Counted from the stretch's first letter, positions 59,101 through 64,000 are shown. The stretch is 64,000 nucleotides of DNA from Chiridota heheva (GCA_020152595.1 JAIGNY010000147.1:1-64000), one strand, 5' to 3'. The notes: generated from the sequence alone by a model not told the origin. Numbers and translations are program-made.

Positions 59101-60451
59101 TGACCGCTGGCAAACCTTATGGAACTTCCAAATTGATAACAAACTCCATGTTATCCAGCCCACAATCCCGATCAAATCCACCAACAACCTTTCTCGTATC
59201 GACAACGTTCATATTACCCGTCTTAGAATTGGTCACACCCACCTCACTCACTCCCACCTCCTTATTGGTTTCCCCCAACCCCTCTGTAACAATTGCCACT
59301 GCATCCTCACAATCCAACACGTTCTCCTTGCTTGCCCCTGTACAACCTTCCCAGAGCTTCCTCGCTCCCCACAACTCAATTGCTGAGTTCTTCAAAAACA
59401 TCCTCCAGATAAAATAGTCTCCTTCCTTCAGCATGCATCCTCTACAACCATATTTAATTCTCCTCTTCCACCCCCTCTCTACTTTGTTTTTGTTTTACCC
59501 ATGCACCTCCTCTCTCGATCACAGCTTTCTGGCTTTTGTTCTTGAATTTCTCTCATTCTTCCCCTGGTCTCTTTCCTTACTACCTCTAAAATGATCTGAC
59601 CTCTCAGGCACAATTTGACCTTCGTTGTCGTGGTGCCGTTAAGACCTCATCAAACAAACAAACAAACAAACAAAAATATTACATACTGACTAGAAAGAGC
59701 ATTTCTTGAGAATTTTTGGTCAGAATTTAAACCCCCCCCCCCCCCCCCTTCCCCAAATAAAAAATAAGAAAAAAACTTAAGGGTACAGAAATTAATGCAG
59801 GTTGTGATTAACGTACACTTTTAAGTGAACAGCTGTATGATTGTTGGACACTTAATTGAGAAATGACTTCTGTGGTCATCATTAATTAATGTAATTTTCA
59901 TTGCTTAAGCCTTACAACCTGCTGTAAGGCAATCCTGTCACGCATGTAACAAAGCATAGGATATCCCTATCAAAGCCATTGGATCTGCTAAGACAATTCT
60001 GCAGTCTCATACACGCAACAGACCCTGTATGGCTATGTAGGAATAATGATAATATATATTGCAAAATAGCAGTGGTGATATTCATGATGTTTGTTATTTG
60101 GATAACATTGTGAAACTTAGGAACTACCTGAAATCAGGTGACTGCAGACATATGATGTCGTGGAGTATTTTCTGGTCTCATCTATATAAGAGTGACTGCA
60201 ACATTTATGCATAGTAAATCAGCACTGAATACAATTTTTTGTACTTTATGAAGATATTTTTTTCTTCCACAGGAAAAACTGATGGGTCATCTTGGTGTGG
60301 TGCTGTACGAGTACCTCGGTGAAGAATACCCTGAAGTCCTGGGCAGCATCCTTGGCGCTCTTAAGTCCATTGTCAATGTCATCGGGATGCACAAGATGAC
60401 TCCGCCCATCAAGGACCTACTTCCCAGGCTCACCCCTATCCTCAAAAACAG
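22538..60451 (+). CDS. SF3B1: SF3B1, splicing factor 3b subunit 1 (18 coding exons, 3' part beyond window)
   Basis: The 18 exons listed separately give about 1047 codons that align almost without gaps to human SF3B1 (1304 aa). The last quarter of the HEAT domain is outside the window. SF3B1 is the scaffold of the SF3b complex in U2 snRNP and clamps the branch-point helix during spliceosome assembly. The N-terminal region (residues 1-500) is disordered. It is rich in TP dipeptides and carries RW-type U2AF-ligand motifs (KRRWDQ, TRWDETP, NRWDETP, SRWDETP), then the SF3B6/p14-binding segment ([18 protein letters not shown]). HEAT repeats start near residue 530. Cancer-hotspot positions of the human protein are wild type here: R625 = codon 47242-47244, H662 = 47353-47355, K666 = 47365-47367, K700 = 51787-51789, at +21 numbering. 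All junctions are in frame except 9/10, where one base is missing. Numbering after residue 435 assumes the expected valine codon. Confidence 0.97.
23475..24110 (-). mobile_element. CR1/L2-like LINE 3' fragment (SF3B1 intron 1)
   Basis: The minus strand encodes the C-terminal part of a [17 protein letters not shown], a [15 protein letters not shown] stretch, [21 protein letters not shown] and [26 protein letters not shown]. There are several frameshifts. The 3' end is near 23475. Confidence 0.8.
25157..25371 (+). CDS. SF3B1: SF3B1 exon 2
   Basis: Residues 10-81. YEQQIKDLQ aligns with human [26 protein letters not shown] aligns with human SRFAGYVTSIAATELEDD. The acceptor is TTTCTTAG, and the donor is GTGAGG after GAT GAT. 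Confidence 0.93.
25430..25770. mobile_element. Degenerate copy of MITE family B
   Basis: Shares the stretch GGAGCTGCCATTTTGATTTA, then AAAATGATGTCATCAACCCAG and AAGAAATACATTATAACCC, with 53351-53640 and 43204-43788. Terminal repeats are decayed. It lies just inside intron 2. Confidence 0.6.
26321..26413 (+). CDS. SF3B1: SF3B1 exon 3
   Basis: 31 codons in phase 0, residues 82-112. It starts [20 protein letters not shown] and continues the acidic run begun in exon 2, as in human DDDDDYSSSTSLL. The donor is AAG|GTTAGT. Confidence 0.92.
26621..26785 (+). pseudogene. THAP-type zinc-finger exon in SF3B1 intron 3
   Basis: The ATG at 26621 opens 55 codons and ends at CTT|GTAAGC, a good donor. The peptide starts [20 protein letters not shown] and continues [18 protein letters not shown]. 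This is the N-terminal half of a THAP domain: the first cysteine pair, the FxxFP stretch and the conserved tryptophan. The second half with the final Cys/His pair would lie in a further exon, which I do not see. THAP domains occur in cellular DNA-binding proteins and in P-element-like transposases. It could be a transposon remnant or an exon of an unrecognised gene. Confidence 0.6.
27050..27400 (-). mobile_element. LINE 3' ORF fragment (SF3B1 intron 3)
   Basis: Read on the minus strand: [20 protein letters not shown], then a KWG motif and a decayed CxCG..QT..HLL-type tail. This is the C-terminal signature (NRLRTGVGR, MxKWG, CDCG) seen in several invertebrate non-LTR retrotransposons. It is heavily mutated, with stops, so the clade is uncertain. 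Confidence 0.5.
27905..28022. repeat. Tandem pair of a ~60-bp unit with TCCCCCGGGGA palindrome
   Basis: Two copies, each with GTGATGGC, ATGTTTGAGAATAGTCCCCC and GGGGACTTG, about 60 bp apart. Each holds the palindrome GTCCCCCGGGGAC. They lie 100 bp upstream of exon 4. Confidence 0.75.
28127..28238 (+). CDS. SF3B1: SF3B1 exon 4
   Basis: Residues 113-149 plus one base. [20 protein letters not shown] and then [10 protein letters not shown] match human YDPFAEHRPPKIADREDEY and IISPERLDPF. The last base plus exon 5 give GGKTPD. The donor is G|GTGTGT. Confidence 0.93.
28239..29265 (+). other. SF3B1: SF3B1 intron 4, 5' part
   Basis: AT-rich non-coding DNA. GCAAACATGGCGGCCATTTT near 28660-28680 is a common repeat-type word. 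No gene is seen. Confidence 0.5.
29270..31297. mobile_element. 2.0-kb piggyBac-like non-autonomous TIR element
   Basis: Begins TTAA|CCCTTACTCTACCA and ends TGGTAGAGTAAGGG|TTAA. This is a perfect 14-bp terminal inverted repeat, and a TTAA flanks each end (29266-29269 and 31298-31301). TTAA duplications and ends starting with CCC are the hallmark of the piggyBac superfamily. The interior has only short ORFs and no recognisable transposase, so it would depend on a partner in trans. It contains a two-copy 22-bp repeat (GGGGGCCAAGCAGTCCCATG) at about 30272-30315. Confidence 0.8.
31302..33510 (+). other. SF3B1: SF3B1 intron 4, middle part
   Basis: Mostly non-coding. Two stretches have a coding-like look on the plus strand. 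About 32755-32926 gives [20 protein letters not shown] and more, and 32947-33156 ends [20 protein letters not shown] recognise neither. They may be remnants of a transposon protein. Confidence 0.35.
33520..34865 (+). mobile_element. I-like LINE 3' fragment, degenerate
   Basis: Decayed copy of the family at 57135-59685. Words in order are [55 protein letters not shown] and an [19 protein letters not shown] stretch. It ends with GGTGCCGTTAAACCTCATCA and CAAAC repeats. It is broken by internal deletions and stops. It is closer to the nested fragment at 8781-9766 (GILNM shared) than to the 57-kb copy. Confidence 0.85.
35290..35363 (+). CDS. SF3B1: SF3B1 exon 5
   Basis: Residues 150-174: [20 protein letters not shown] and LHEKH. 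It corresponds to human GGKTPDPKMNARTYMDVMRE. The donor is GTAAGC. It is separated from exon 4 by a 7-kb intron full of transposons. Confidence 0.93.
36579..36651 (+). CDS. SF3B1: SF3B1 exon 6
   Basis: Residues 175-198 plus one base. [20 protein letters not shown] is a charged, poorly conserved linker matching human IRQQLAEKAKAGELKV. The acceptor is TTCACAG and the donor is GTGAGC. Confidence 0.9.
37348..37439 (+). CDS. SF3B1: SF3B1 exon 7
   Basis: Residues 199-229. [19 protein letters not shown] holds the first U2AF-ligand motif (KRRWDQ, human KRKRRWDQ). This type of motif binds UHM domains of U2AF65, SPF45 and PUF60. GGGWDAAE follows. The donor is GTGAGT. Confidence 0.94.
37490..38410 (+). 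repeat. Duplicated block in SF3B1 intron 7
   Basis: Two copies of a segment lie about 600 bp apart. Shared words are CCAGTTGGAACCAGAGGT, CATGAATTCAAGTTAGCTGC and GGATGCATGATTTGTAGTGT. The block between them is dispersed repeat F copy 2. Confidence 0.75.
37560..38015 (+). mobile_element. Dispersed repeat F, copy 2
   Basis: Reverse-complement match of 4880-5348. The ends carry GAACAGT/ACTGTTC words. It is non-coding. Confidence 0.65.
38604..39178. mobile_element. MITE family A, copy 3 (most complete)
   Basis: Starts TTTAAAGGATTAGTTCA and ends with the inverse TGAACTAATCCTTTAG. The inverted arms extend through GGTCAAGCAAGTCCATCTTA and on to the TCTTA..AAGGAGATATTTAAG block, about 120 bp with mismatches. 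It is non-coding and homologous to 15880-16450. Confidence 0.85.
39696..39933 (+). CDS. SF3B1: SF3B1 exon 8 (TPGH repeat exon)
   Basis: Residues 230-308 plus one base. Contains two ligand motifs (TRWDETPGR and [11 protein letters not shown]) and a block with five TPGH units (residues about 266-291). Human has fewer TPGH units in the same place. TP sites in this region are cyclin-dependent-kinase type phosphorylation sites in human SF3B1. The donor is G|GTAAAA. Confidence 0.94.
40340..41095 (-). mobile_element. CR1/L2-like LINE 3' fragment (SF3B1 intron 8)
   Basis: The minus strand has one long frame (219 codons, 40347-41006) with the RT C-terminal region: [53 protein letters not shown] and [13 protein letters not shown] words. 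It is 5'-truncated before this. It ends in TTTCTGTATTTCTGTATTG on the minus strand, a short repeat tail typical of CR1-type elements. Confidence 0.85.
41101..41174. repeat. (TATG)n microsatellite
   Basis: About 17 near-perfect GTAT/TATG units at the 5' edge of the LINE at 40340-41095, inside MITE E copy 1. Confidence 0.9.
41453..41832 (+). CDS. SF3B1: SF3B1 exon 9
   Basis: Residues 309-435. [19 protein letters not shown] is nearly identical to human, followed by SRWDETP, a TP-rich stretch and [19 protein letters not shown], the SF3B6-binding segment. It ends PEGYK|GTACGC in phase 0. The frame stays open 25 more codons into the intron. Confidence 0.95.
42629..42660. repeat. Imperfect palindrome ATGATTAACGATTAATCGCTAATCAT
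   Basis: The near-perfect inverted repeat GATTAACGATTAATCG / CGATTAATCGCTAATC resembles hAT transposon ends and the palindrome at 2864. It is an isolated site. Confidence 0.45.
43204..43788. mobile_element. MITE family B, full copy with TTAA target site
   Basis: Left end AGGAGACATAAAGTCTGATA; right end, inverse, AGGAGACATAGAGTCTGACA. Both continue TAATCCTTATTTCATATGAT, giving about 42 bp of terminal inverted repeat with three mismatches. TTAA flanks both sides (43200-43203 and 43789-43792). The interior is AT-rich and non-coding. Related copies are at 53351-53640 and 25430-25770. Confidence 0.9.
44106..44159 (+). mobile_element. I-like LINE 3' tail abutting SF3B1 exon 10
   Basis: The sequence GACTCTGACTGTTGGAGTGC and then TGTTAAACATCAACAAACC with CAAAC repeats is the terminal piece of the I-like LINE family. 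It ends 20 bp before the exon 10 acceptor. A T-rich low-complexity stretch (44033-44100) precedes it. Confidence 0.8.
44180..44373 (+). CDS. SF3B1: SF3B1 exon 10 (one base short at its 5' edge)
   Basis: Encodes [23 protein letters not shown] and [18 protein letters not shown], clearly orthologous to human [18 protein letters not shown] and the following segment. The only usable acceptor (ATATCCAG, 44172-44179) leaves just GT before the CTG codon, while exon 9 ends in phase 0. The expected valine codon therefore lacks one base. An in-frame TGA at 44170-44172 rules out a start further upstream. The conserved frame downstream is intact (64 codons). The donor is TTA|GTGAGT. Confidence 0.9.
45447..45695. 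mobile_element. MITE family D, copy 1
   Basis: The left end TTAAGGAGCACTTTTGAAAA and the inverse right end (GGAAGGAGCTGGTGGTCGAA, AAGTGAGGG) are loosely inverted. The interior words GGTCTAATTTTTGAT, TTATAAGAAATAATTATGAT and AGGTTTTCAGT match 50065-50280 in the same order. Confidence 0.7.
45807..46088 (+). CDS. SF3B1: SF3B1 exon 11
   Basis: 94 codons in phase 0 (residues 501-594), beginning [17 protein letters not shown] and covering the first HEAT helices ([20 protein letters not shown] and onward). Identity to human is very high. The acceptor is GTTTAG and the donor is GTAAGT. Confidence 0.97.
46407..46541. mobile_element. hAT-like MITE, copy 1 (135 bp)
   Basis: Begins CAGACTTGTAGT and ends AGTACAAGTCTG. 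The flanks are ATTCTTAC and CTTCTTAC, an 8-bp target duplication with one mismatch. The interior is a run of GAGTACGAGTAC words. The family matches 54367-54542. Confidence 0.8.
46601..46829. mobile_element. MITE family C (229 bp)
   Basis: Left AGGGACACTAGAACGAAAAG, inverse right AGGAGCATTAGATCAAAAAG, both then TGAGG. TTAA flanks both sides. Non-coding. It lies in SF3B1 intron 11. Confidence 0.8.
46930..47060 (+). pseudogene. SF3B1: Decayed partial duplicate of SF3B1 exon 12 start, in tandem copies
   Basis: CTCTTCAAG then AACCTGGTGTTGGTTATTGA and ACCCCTTCTTATTGATGGAG parallels the true acceptor and first 13 codons of exon 12 ([14 protein letters not shown] against [13 protein letters not shown]). 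The piece TTGAACCTCTTCTTATTGAT plus GGAGATCAAATA is then repeated about three times at a 32-bp period. The copy has no matching donor and its frame shifts between units. Confidence 0.75.
47089..47446 (+). CDS. SF3B1: SF3B1 exon 12 (HEAT repeats with R625/H662/K666 equivalents)
   Basis: Residues 595-713 plus one base. Contains [20 protein letters not shown] and [19 protein letters not shown], identical to human around the hotspot residues E622, R625, H662 and K666. The acceptor is TTTCTTTAAG and the donor is GTGAGT. A decayed copy of its first 14 codons lies about 150 bp upstream (see findings). Confidence 0.97.
47515..48042. mobile_element. MITE family E, copy 2 (528 bp)
   Basis: The left arm AAGGAATATTCCCGTGAATT continues TTCATTTC..GATAGAGGAC. 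The inverse of the right end, AAGGAATACTCCTGTGAATT, continues TTCATTCTC..GGTAAAGGAC. About 85 bp of imperfect TIR ends near TGATATC. It is intact and non-coding, and lies just after exon 12. Confidence 0.85.
48165..48400. repeat. Inverted repeat around ACTGGAGTGAAAACAAAGC
   Basis: CACTGGAGTGAAAACAAAGC (48215-48234) and GCTTTGTTTTCACTCCAGCG (48312-48331) form 18-bp inverted arms separated by about 80 bp. It may be a small foldback element. Confidence 0.65.
48435..49183 (+). repeat. 30-bp minisatellite with higher-order structure (SF3B1 intron 12)
   Basis: The unit ATGAATGTCAACTAGGTATG then TGGGTCCAGT (30 bp) repeats about 16 times. At intervals a longer unit inserts GATTGCGCCCTCACCAGATT and CATGATAGTTAA between units. 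Two variants of the insert alternate: GCGCCCTCACCAG..ATAGTTAA and GCACCCTCACTAG..ATACTTAA. Confidence 0.95.
49195..49456 (+). mobile_element. tRNA-derived SINE, third type, complete
   Basis: The head has GGTGCGGTGGCTCAT and the B-box-like GGGTTTGATTCCCG. The body has TCCTTGAGCAAGACACTGTA, then AAAATGAGTACC and CTGCTGGGG. The 3' end is AAGCACCGGGTCTATAAGCC, then TGATGGCTCGGATGGATTTA. The TTGAGCAAGACACT word is shared by many animal SINEs. Confidence 0.8.
49495..49580. mobile_element. hAT-type terminal remnant
   Basis: GTGCTGTCACGACATTACG, then TATCGCAATATATCATAGTA and TCACGATAC. ATATCGC/CACGATA words starting at a GTGCTGT edge are typical of hAT-family ends. Only one end is visible. Confidence 0.45.
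50065..50280. mobile_element. MITE family D, copy 2
   Basis: Matches 45447-45695 through GGTCTAATTTTTGATGCTC, TTATAAGAAATAATTATGAT, GGTTTTCAGTATCATCATGT and GAGACTCAAG. The right end is TCTCCTTTAA. Confidence 0.7.
50430..51506 (-). repeat. 63-bp minisatellite (SF3B1 intron 12)
   Basis: The unit TGAACATGAACGTACAAATA, then ACATGAACATACCTCCATGA and TGCTTCAAGCTTGTGATGAC plus AGT is 63 bp, about 17 copies. Because 63 is a multiple of three, minus-strand frames stay open over several units and give spurious ORFs ([20 protein letters not shown] type). The middle copies (about 50800-51120) are broken by deletions. Confidence 0.95.
51767..51912 (+). CDS. SF3B1: SF3B1 exon 13 (K700 equivalent)
   Basis: Residues 714-762. 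[20 protein letters not shown] carries the lysine matching human K700 (codon AAG at 51787-51789). [20 protein letters not shown] follows. The donor is GTATTG. Confidence 0.97.
52379..52525 (+). CDS. SF3B1: SF3B1 exon 14
   Basis: 49 codons, phase 0 at both ends (residues 763-811). [20 protein letters not shown] and [20 protein letters not shown] are nearly identical to human. The donor is GTAGGT. Confidence 0.97.
53096..53221 (+). CDS. SF3B1: SF3B1 exon 15
   Basis: 42 codons, phase 0 at both ends (residues 812-853). [20 protein letters not shown] and [19 protein letters not shown] match human. The donor is CAG|GTGAGT. Confidence 0.97.
53351..53640. mobile_element. MITE family B, truncated copy
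   Basis: Starts TTTAA|AGGAGACAAAGTCTTGTTAT and shares GGAGCAGCCATTTTGATTTT and AAAATGATGTCATCAATCC with the other copies. The right terminal repeat is missing. Confidence 0.7.
53908..54129 (+). CDS. SF3B1: SF3B1 exon 16
   Basis: 74 codons, phase 0 at both ends (residues 854-927). [40 protein letters not shown] and [15 protein letters not shown] match human. The donor is GAA|GTAAGT. The last 15 bases and the donor are repeated twice downstream. Confidence 0.97.
54115..54240 (+). repeat. SF3B1: Tandem triplication of exon 16 end and donor
   Basis: ACCACTGAAGTAAGTTACT (54121), ACCACTGAAGTGAGTTACT (54167) and ACCACTGAAGTTAGTTACT (54215) lie 46 and 48 bp apart, with intervening CCTTTGCATT words. 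Copies two and three each retain a donor-like GAAGTGAGT or GAAGTTAGT. Confidence 0.9.
54367..54542. mobile_element. hAT-like MITE, copy 2 (176 bp)
   Basis: Begins CAGACTTGTAGT and ends ACTACAAGTCTG, a perfect 12-bp inverted repeat. The flanks AGAAATGT and AGAAATGG form an 8-bp duplication with one mismatch, the size typical of hAT elements. The interior is rich in GAGTAC. Confidence 0.85.
54605..56226. repeat. 36-bp minisatellite, ~45 copies (SF3B1 intron 16)
   Basis: The unit ACTTGCTATTGTCAAGTGTT then GTTGAACAATACTGGT is 36 bp. As 36 is a multiple of 3 and the unit lacks stops in several frames, it yields a 549-codon plus ORF (12-residue period [12 protein letters not shown]) and a 517-codon minus ORF (period [12 protein letters not shown]). 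These are not genes: they lie in an intron, have no non-repeat domain and have no start context. Confidence 0.96.
56340..56522 (+). CDS. SF3B1: SF3B1 exon 17
   Basis: 61 codons, phase 0 at both ends (residues 928-988). [40 protein letters not shown] and [19 protein letters not shown] match human, with a cysteine where human has valine after KR. The acceptor is TCTTTTGCAG and the donor is GTAACC. Confidence 0.97.
57135..59685 (+). mobile_element. I-like LINE with RT and RNase H, 5'-truncated (SF3B1 intron 17)
   Basis: Starts inside the RT ([41 protein letters not shown]). It continues with [26 protein letters not shown] and the catalytic YVDD (about 57779-57790). The thumb region, the RNase H domain ([44 protein letters not shown], so D-E-D-D all kept) and a C-terminal CCHC-type [16 protein letters not shown] follow. 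The frame from about 57486 to 59386 has no stop. Upstream, two single-base shifts (near 57450 and 57487) break the RT. The 3' end is GGTGCCGTTAAGACCTCATC followed by (CAAA)n. Confidence 0.92.
59727..59749. repeat. Poly-C tract
   Basis: About 18 C residues just after the LINE. This is a likely site of sequencing length error. Confidence 0.8.
60273..60451 (+). CDS. SF3B1: SF3B1 exon 18 (last exon in window)
   Basis: 59 codons plus 2 nt. [20 protein letters not shown] and [20 protein letters not shown], then ILKN and a split arginine codon (AG|), match human. The donor is AG|GTCAGT. The next exon should begin with the HEKVQENCIDL block. I found nothing matching it before base 64000, so intron 18 is longer than 3.5 kb. 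Confidence 0.96.
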
Positions 60452-60454
60452 GTC

Positions 60455-60800
60455 AGTAATAGGTTATGTGCTTAGTAGGTAATGTGCTTAGTAAGTAATG
60501 TGCTTAGTAGGTAATGTACTTAGTAGGTTAAGGGCTTAGTAGGTTATGTGGTAATGTGCTTAGTAGGTTAAGGGCTTAGTATGTTATGTGCTTAGTAGGT
60601 AATGTGCTTAGTAGGTAATGTGCTTAGTAGGTAATGTGCTTAGTAGGTAATGTGCTTAGTAGGTAATGTGCTTAGTAGGTAATGTGCTCAGTAGGTAATG
60701 TGCTTAGGTAGGATATTTGCTAAGTAGGATATTTGCTTAGTAGGATATTTGCTTAGTAGGTTATGTGCCTGGTAGGTTATGTGCTTAGCAGGATATTTGC
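60455..60800 (+). repeat. 16-bp minisatellite beginning at the exon 18 donor
   Basis: The unit GCTTAGTAGGTAATGT (16 bp), about 20 copies, starts within 10-15 bp of the exon 18 donor. Variants such as GGATATTT and GGTTATGT appear towards the end. Each unit holds a donor-like TAG|GTAATG. Confidence 0.93.
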
Positions 60801-60941
60801 TTTGCATCTTAATGATAATAAGAAAATGTTCTCTATGTTCCCCAATTTAGAGACATGGTTGAAAACGAGAATAGGAATATTGAATGAATTTATTTAATAT
60901 ACCATAATATTGAAGAATTTCAAACGTTTTGCCTTGCTGCT

Positions 60942-61290
60942 AAGCTTCAAATAACCTTGAGTGCAAGTAACCTTCAAAGGTTATTTGCCTTGCTTTCAAG
61001 TTTCAAATAACCTTGAGTGCAAGTAACCTTTAAAGGTTATTTGCCTTGCTTCTAAGCTTCAAATAACATTGAGTGCAAGTAGCCTTCAAAGTTTATTTGC
61101 CTTGCTTCTAAGCTTTAAATAAACTTGAGTGCAAGTAACCTTCAAAAATTAATTGCCTTGCTTCTAAGCTTTAAATAACGTTGAGTGCAAGTAACCTTCA
61201 AAGGTTATTTGCCTTGCTTCTAAGCTTCAAATAACCTTGAGTGCAAGTAACCTTCAAAGGTTATTTGCCTTGCTTCTAATCATGAGGTAT
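60942..61290. repeat. 56-bp minisatellite with internal hairpin
   Basis: The unit CAAATAACCTTGAGTGCAAG, TAACCTTCAAAGGTTATTTG, CCTTGCTTCTAAGCTT (56 bp) is present six times. Each unit contains the inverted arms CAAATAACCTT and AAGGTTATTTG. Confidence 0.93.
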
Positions 61291-61299
61291 CAACAAAAG

Positions 61300-64000
61300 A
61301 TCATTTTCTTGCTCTAGCATCATGTACATGTATAGTCATGTGACTGTCTACTAAGGCTGAGTCGGGTACCTGCCTGAAAAGTCAGATAACCCGAAGAAAA
61401 AAAACCCATTAGATCTAAAAAGTAGGCAGCAGGCCTGAGTCAGGTGGCAAACCTTTCTGATAAGGGATAAATATTTAAAACTAGTAGACGTCTTTAACAA
61501 TTTTGGTAAACCCAAAATAATGTGCTATCTTAATTGTGCCAGTTGTTGTTGAACACTCTGAAGCTAGCTAGTGCTGTATGTACATCGTTACTTTAACCTT
61601 AACTGACCGACGTAAATGCTGACAAATATGGGCAATAATTTCAGTTTTATTTAGGAACAAGAATAAGTTGCTTATCAAAACTTATTTTATTCAGACATGT
61701 ATGTAGCGATTGATTGCTTTCAAAAAGCGTCACCGGGGTAATCTTAGGTCATTGTGTTGCCTAGCCAGGCTACAGTAACATTAGTGTAACTTAGGCCTAC
61801 ATTGTGTGAAACCACTTGCAATTTGGTAGCATAACATTAGGGCTATGTACATTACCATGGTATTGACTTGTAAATGTCTGTCATGATAAAAAGGTCATGC
61901 TTGAGACGCAGCATTACAATTGTTAGCTAGGGTGAGGTGGGCATGAGAGCAATATAGGCCTAGGTCCAATAAGTTTTATAGTTGGCTATCAACAAAACAT
62001 CCATCAAACAAAGTCTAAACAGACTGACTAACTGGCTGATAGGTGTGTATAAAACAAAGTAAGTTAAGTGCCAACTTGTTTAGATAGGTAGGTCAAATCG
62101 CTCACTTATTACTTTTATTTCTATTTGAATAAACTATTAAGTTTTCAGTTTCATTTACATTTTTCTATTCAACATCATTTACCAACAATTGCAGGCCCTA
62201 AATTCATAAAGTTTAACTTTAAAAATAATCATAAAACTCTTTGGAATAGGCCTATATGTTGTATTGCAGCCTGCATTTGTTATTCTATGTGTATTACTTA
62301 TTAAAGTTGCTTTAAATTTGCTTGCAAAAGTTTCTCAAGCTTTTAAGTTGGGAAGATAAAAAAGCTCCACTTGAAAATTTTGCTTCATGCAATTTTTCTT
62401 CTCATTTAAAGGCAATCTTTAGTTCTGCTCTCATTTGTTTTTGCCTTGGTATCCAATGAACAAATTATTACAGTGCAATAGTATTCCAACTTTTATGTTG
62501 TATGATTGTTAAAAATCATTGACTGTACTACAGAGTATGAATATTTTTTGCAATGTAAATTAAGTTTGTACCAGATATTAGTGAGCTGAATACCTGTGTA
62601 TCATTATGTAGTACACAATACCTTGCCCAAATGTTTTCTGACTCCAGGCACATGTATACTGATTTTTCTTGGCAGTGGAATGTACTGTTATCAGGTTATC
62701 AGGAAATGATATGGTAATTTTAGTGTAGCCTTTTTATACATAAAAATTTGTCTGCCTAACCAAAAAAAAAACACAACCCCTAAGTGAAAATTTAACATTA
62801 AAACCAGCAAACCAGGTTTTTATTTGCAGTAAACAGACATTAAAAATCACACTTCAACAGGTCTTTTACTAGGCTTAACTCAGTTGAATATAGGCCACAC
62901 TTTACAACCATGGGGATCTATAGTTGTTAGACTGCATAGGAAGAACCTCAAATTTTGTTGATTTATGTTTCTTTCTTAAAAATTCATATTGTGAAATGAT
63001 AACATACTGTGGTATATCTATACCTACATCAACATCACTTCACAAACTTTGCTGATTTCAGCTAAAGCTGTAGTGATAAGTGATAAGTGGAGGACTTATG
63101 GCGCTACGTTTATCCGCAGAAGATGTTTCATAAGGAAACCGCAGGAATTTTTGTAAAGTTGATTACCAGTTGTTAAAGTTAAATTTATACAGGTGACCAT
63201 TGCAGAAAATCAAAATTGTGATGTCAAAGCTTGTTACTTATTCTTTTGTAAATTTGTTACCTCCACAATGAAGTCCCAATTCCTCTATCACAAATGTACA
63301 TGAAAATTTATAGGAATGATTTTTAGAAGTTAATGGCAGAATAATATGTGTTGATCTGTTTTAAACACCTGAATTTACACACCATTTGATGTAGCCTGTA
63401 CCAGTTATTTAAGTCAATTGATGTATATTTCCTGTATTATTTACAAATTATACTTTTTTTACCTTACACACAATTGAATTATTTAACTGTTTAATGTGTT
63501 CCTCTTCAACACCAGAAAGTTCATAGATTTGAGATGGGCATGGGAAACTACCAATTCAATAGGCTGAATCACATAAATTGATAAGAGTTAATAGCTTTTC
63601 CGGACAAAGTGAGCCCAATTGTAACAATGATTGCATGTGTCATAGAGAATTAAGTAGGTTTGGGCAGCTAGTTTGAAGCAAGTTATAGCCTAAATTCTTG
63701 TTAATGTTAGTCAAGTTCTAACTTGCATTTAGTCTTGCAAGAATGTACATGTAGCTATTAGTTATATCCCACAATACACTTTTTGACATTACTGGCGGCG
63801 ATCGTGACCAGTAAACAACAGCAACTCTACAATGTCAGCATACAGAAACGTGTTAAAGTGAAATGAATTACAGCCAAACGATGGTAAATGATTCCATAAC
63901 TAGCAAGAATGTAGCCTTTTTGTAGGCCTAACGGCTAGTTCTGAAATTGAACAGTTTAAGTTGGTAACTTTAATTCTTCAGCTTTTTTCATTCTACCCAA
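61300..64000 (+). other. SF3B1: SF3B1 intron 18, continuing past the window
   Basis: Non-coding. I find no match to the next SF3B1 exon (HEKVQENC). 63760-63900 is the reverse-complement partner of pieces at 11360-11460 and 12138-12172. TCGGGTACCTGCCTGAAAAG near 61365 resembles a transposon end. Confidence 0.5.

Noticed and set aside
60942..61290. CRISPR array with palindromic repeats
   Set aside because: The whole 56-bp unit is repeated without variable spacers. It is a minisatellite in an intron.

Overview
This is a 64-kb window of animal nuclear DNA. The coding exons are short, are bounded by GT-AG introns, and are scattered through AT-rich, repeat-filled DNA. No prokaryotic features are present. 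The protein sequences are clearly metazoan. The repeat content (CR1/L2-like and RNase-H-bearing I-like LINEs, tRNA-derived SINEs, TTAA-flanked MITEs, minisatellites and frequent 'taggcct'-type words) suggests a marine invertebrate, perhaps an ambulacrarian such as an echinoderm. That placement is an inference and the species cannot be named from the sequence alone.

Two genes are supported, arranged head to head. On the minus strand (1586-12891) lies a complete five-exon COQ10 gene. It encodes a 242-residue mitochondrial coenzyme-Q-binding START-domain protein, and all intron phases agree. On the plus strand (22538 to beyond the window) lie the first 18 coding exons of SF3B1, the large HEAT-repeat subunit of the SF3b complex of U2 snRNP. 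About 1047 codons are visible, through the region matching human '...LTPILKNR'. The last quarter of the gene lies beyond base 64000. Human COQ10B and SF3B1 are also divergent neighbours, so this looks like an ancient conserved gene pair.

Layout: 1-1544 is intergenic with a tRNA-derived SINE. 1545-12891 is COQ10; its long first intron holds a CR1-like LINE interrupted by an I-like LINE fragment. 12892-22537 is the shared upstream region, with MITEs, SINE pieces, an (AT)n tract and a hairpin element. 22538-60451 is SF3B1. Its introns hold a 2.0-kb piggyBac-like TIR element, several MITE families, LINE fragments, a THAP-domain exon and very large minisatellites (30-, 63- and 36-bp units). From 60452 to the end is intron 18 with two further tandem arrays.

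The most notable points concern SF3B1. Exon 10 is one base short of the expected frame, and a LINE tail ends 20 bp before its acceptor. There is a decayed copy of the exon 12 5' end in intron 11. The exon 16 donor has been tandemly triplicated. A 16-bp array of donor-like words starts at the exon 18 donor. The two long ORFs at 54.6-56.2 kb, one on each strand, are by-products of a 36-bp tandem repeat and not genes.
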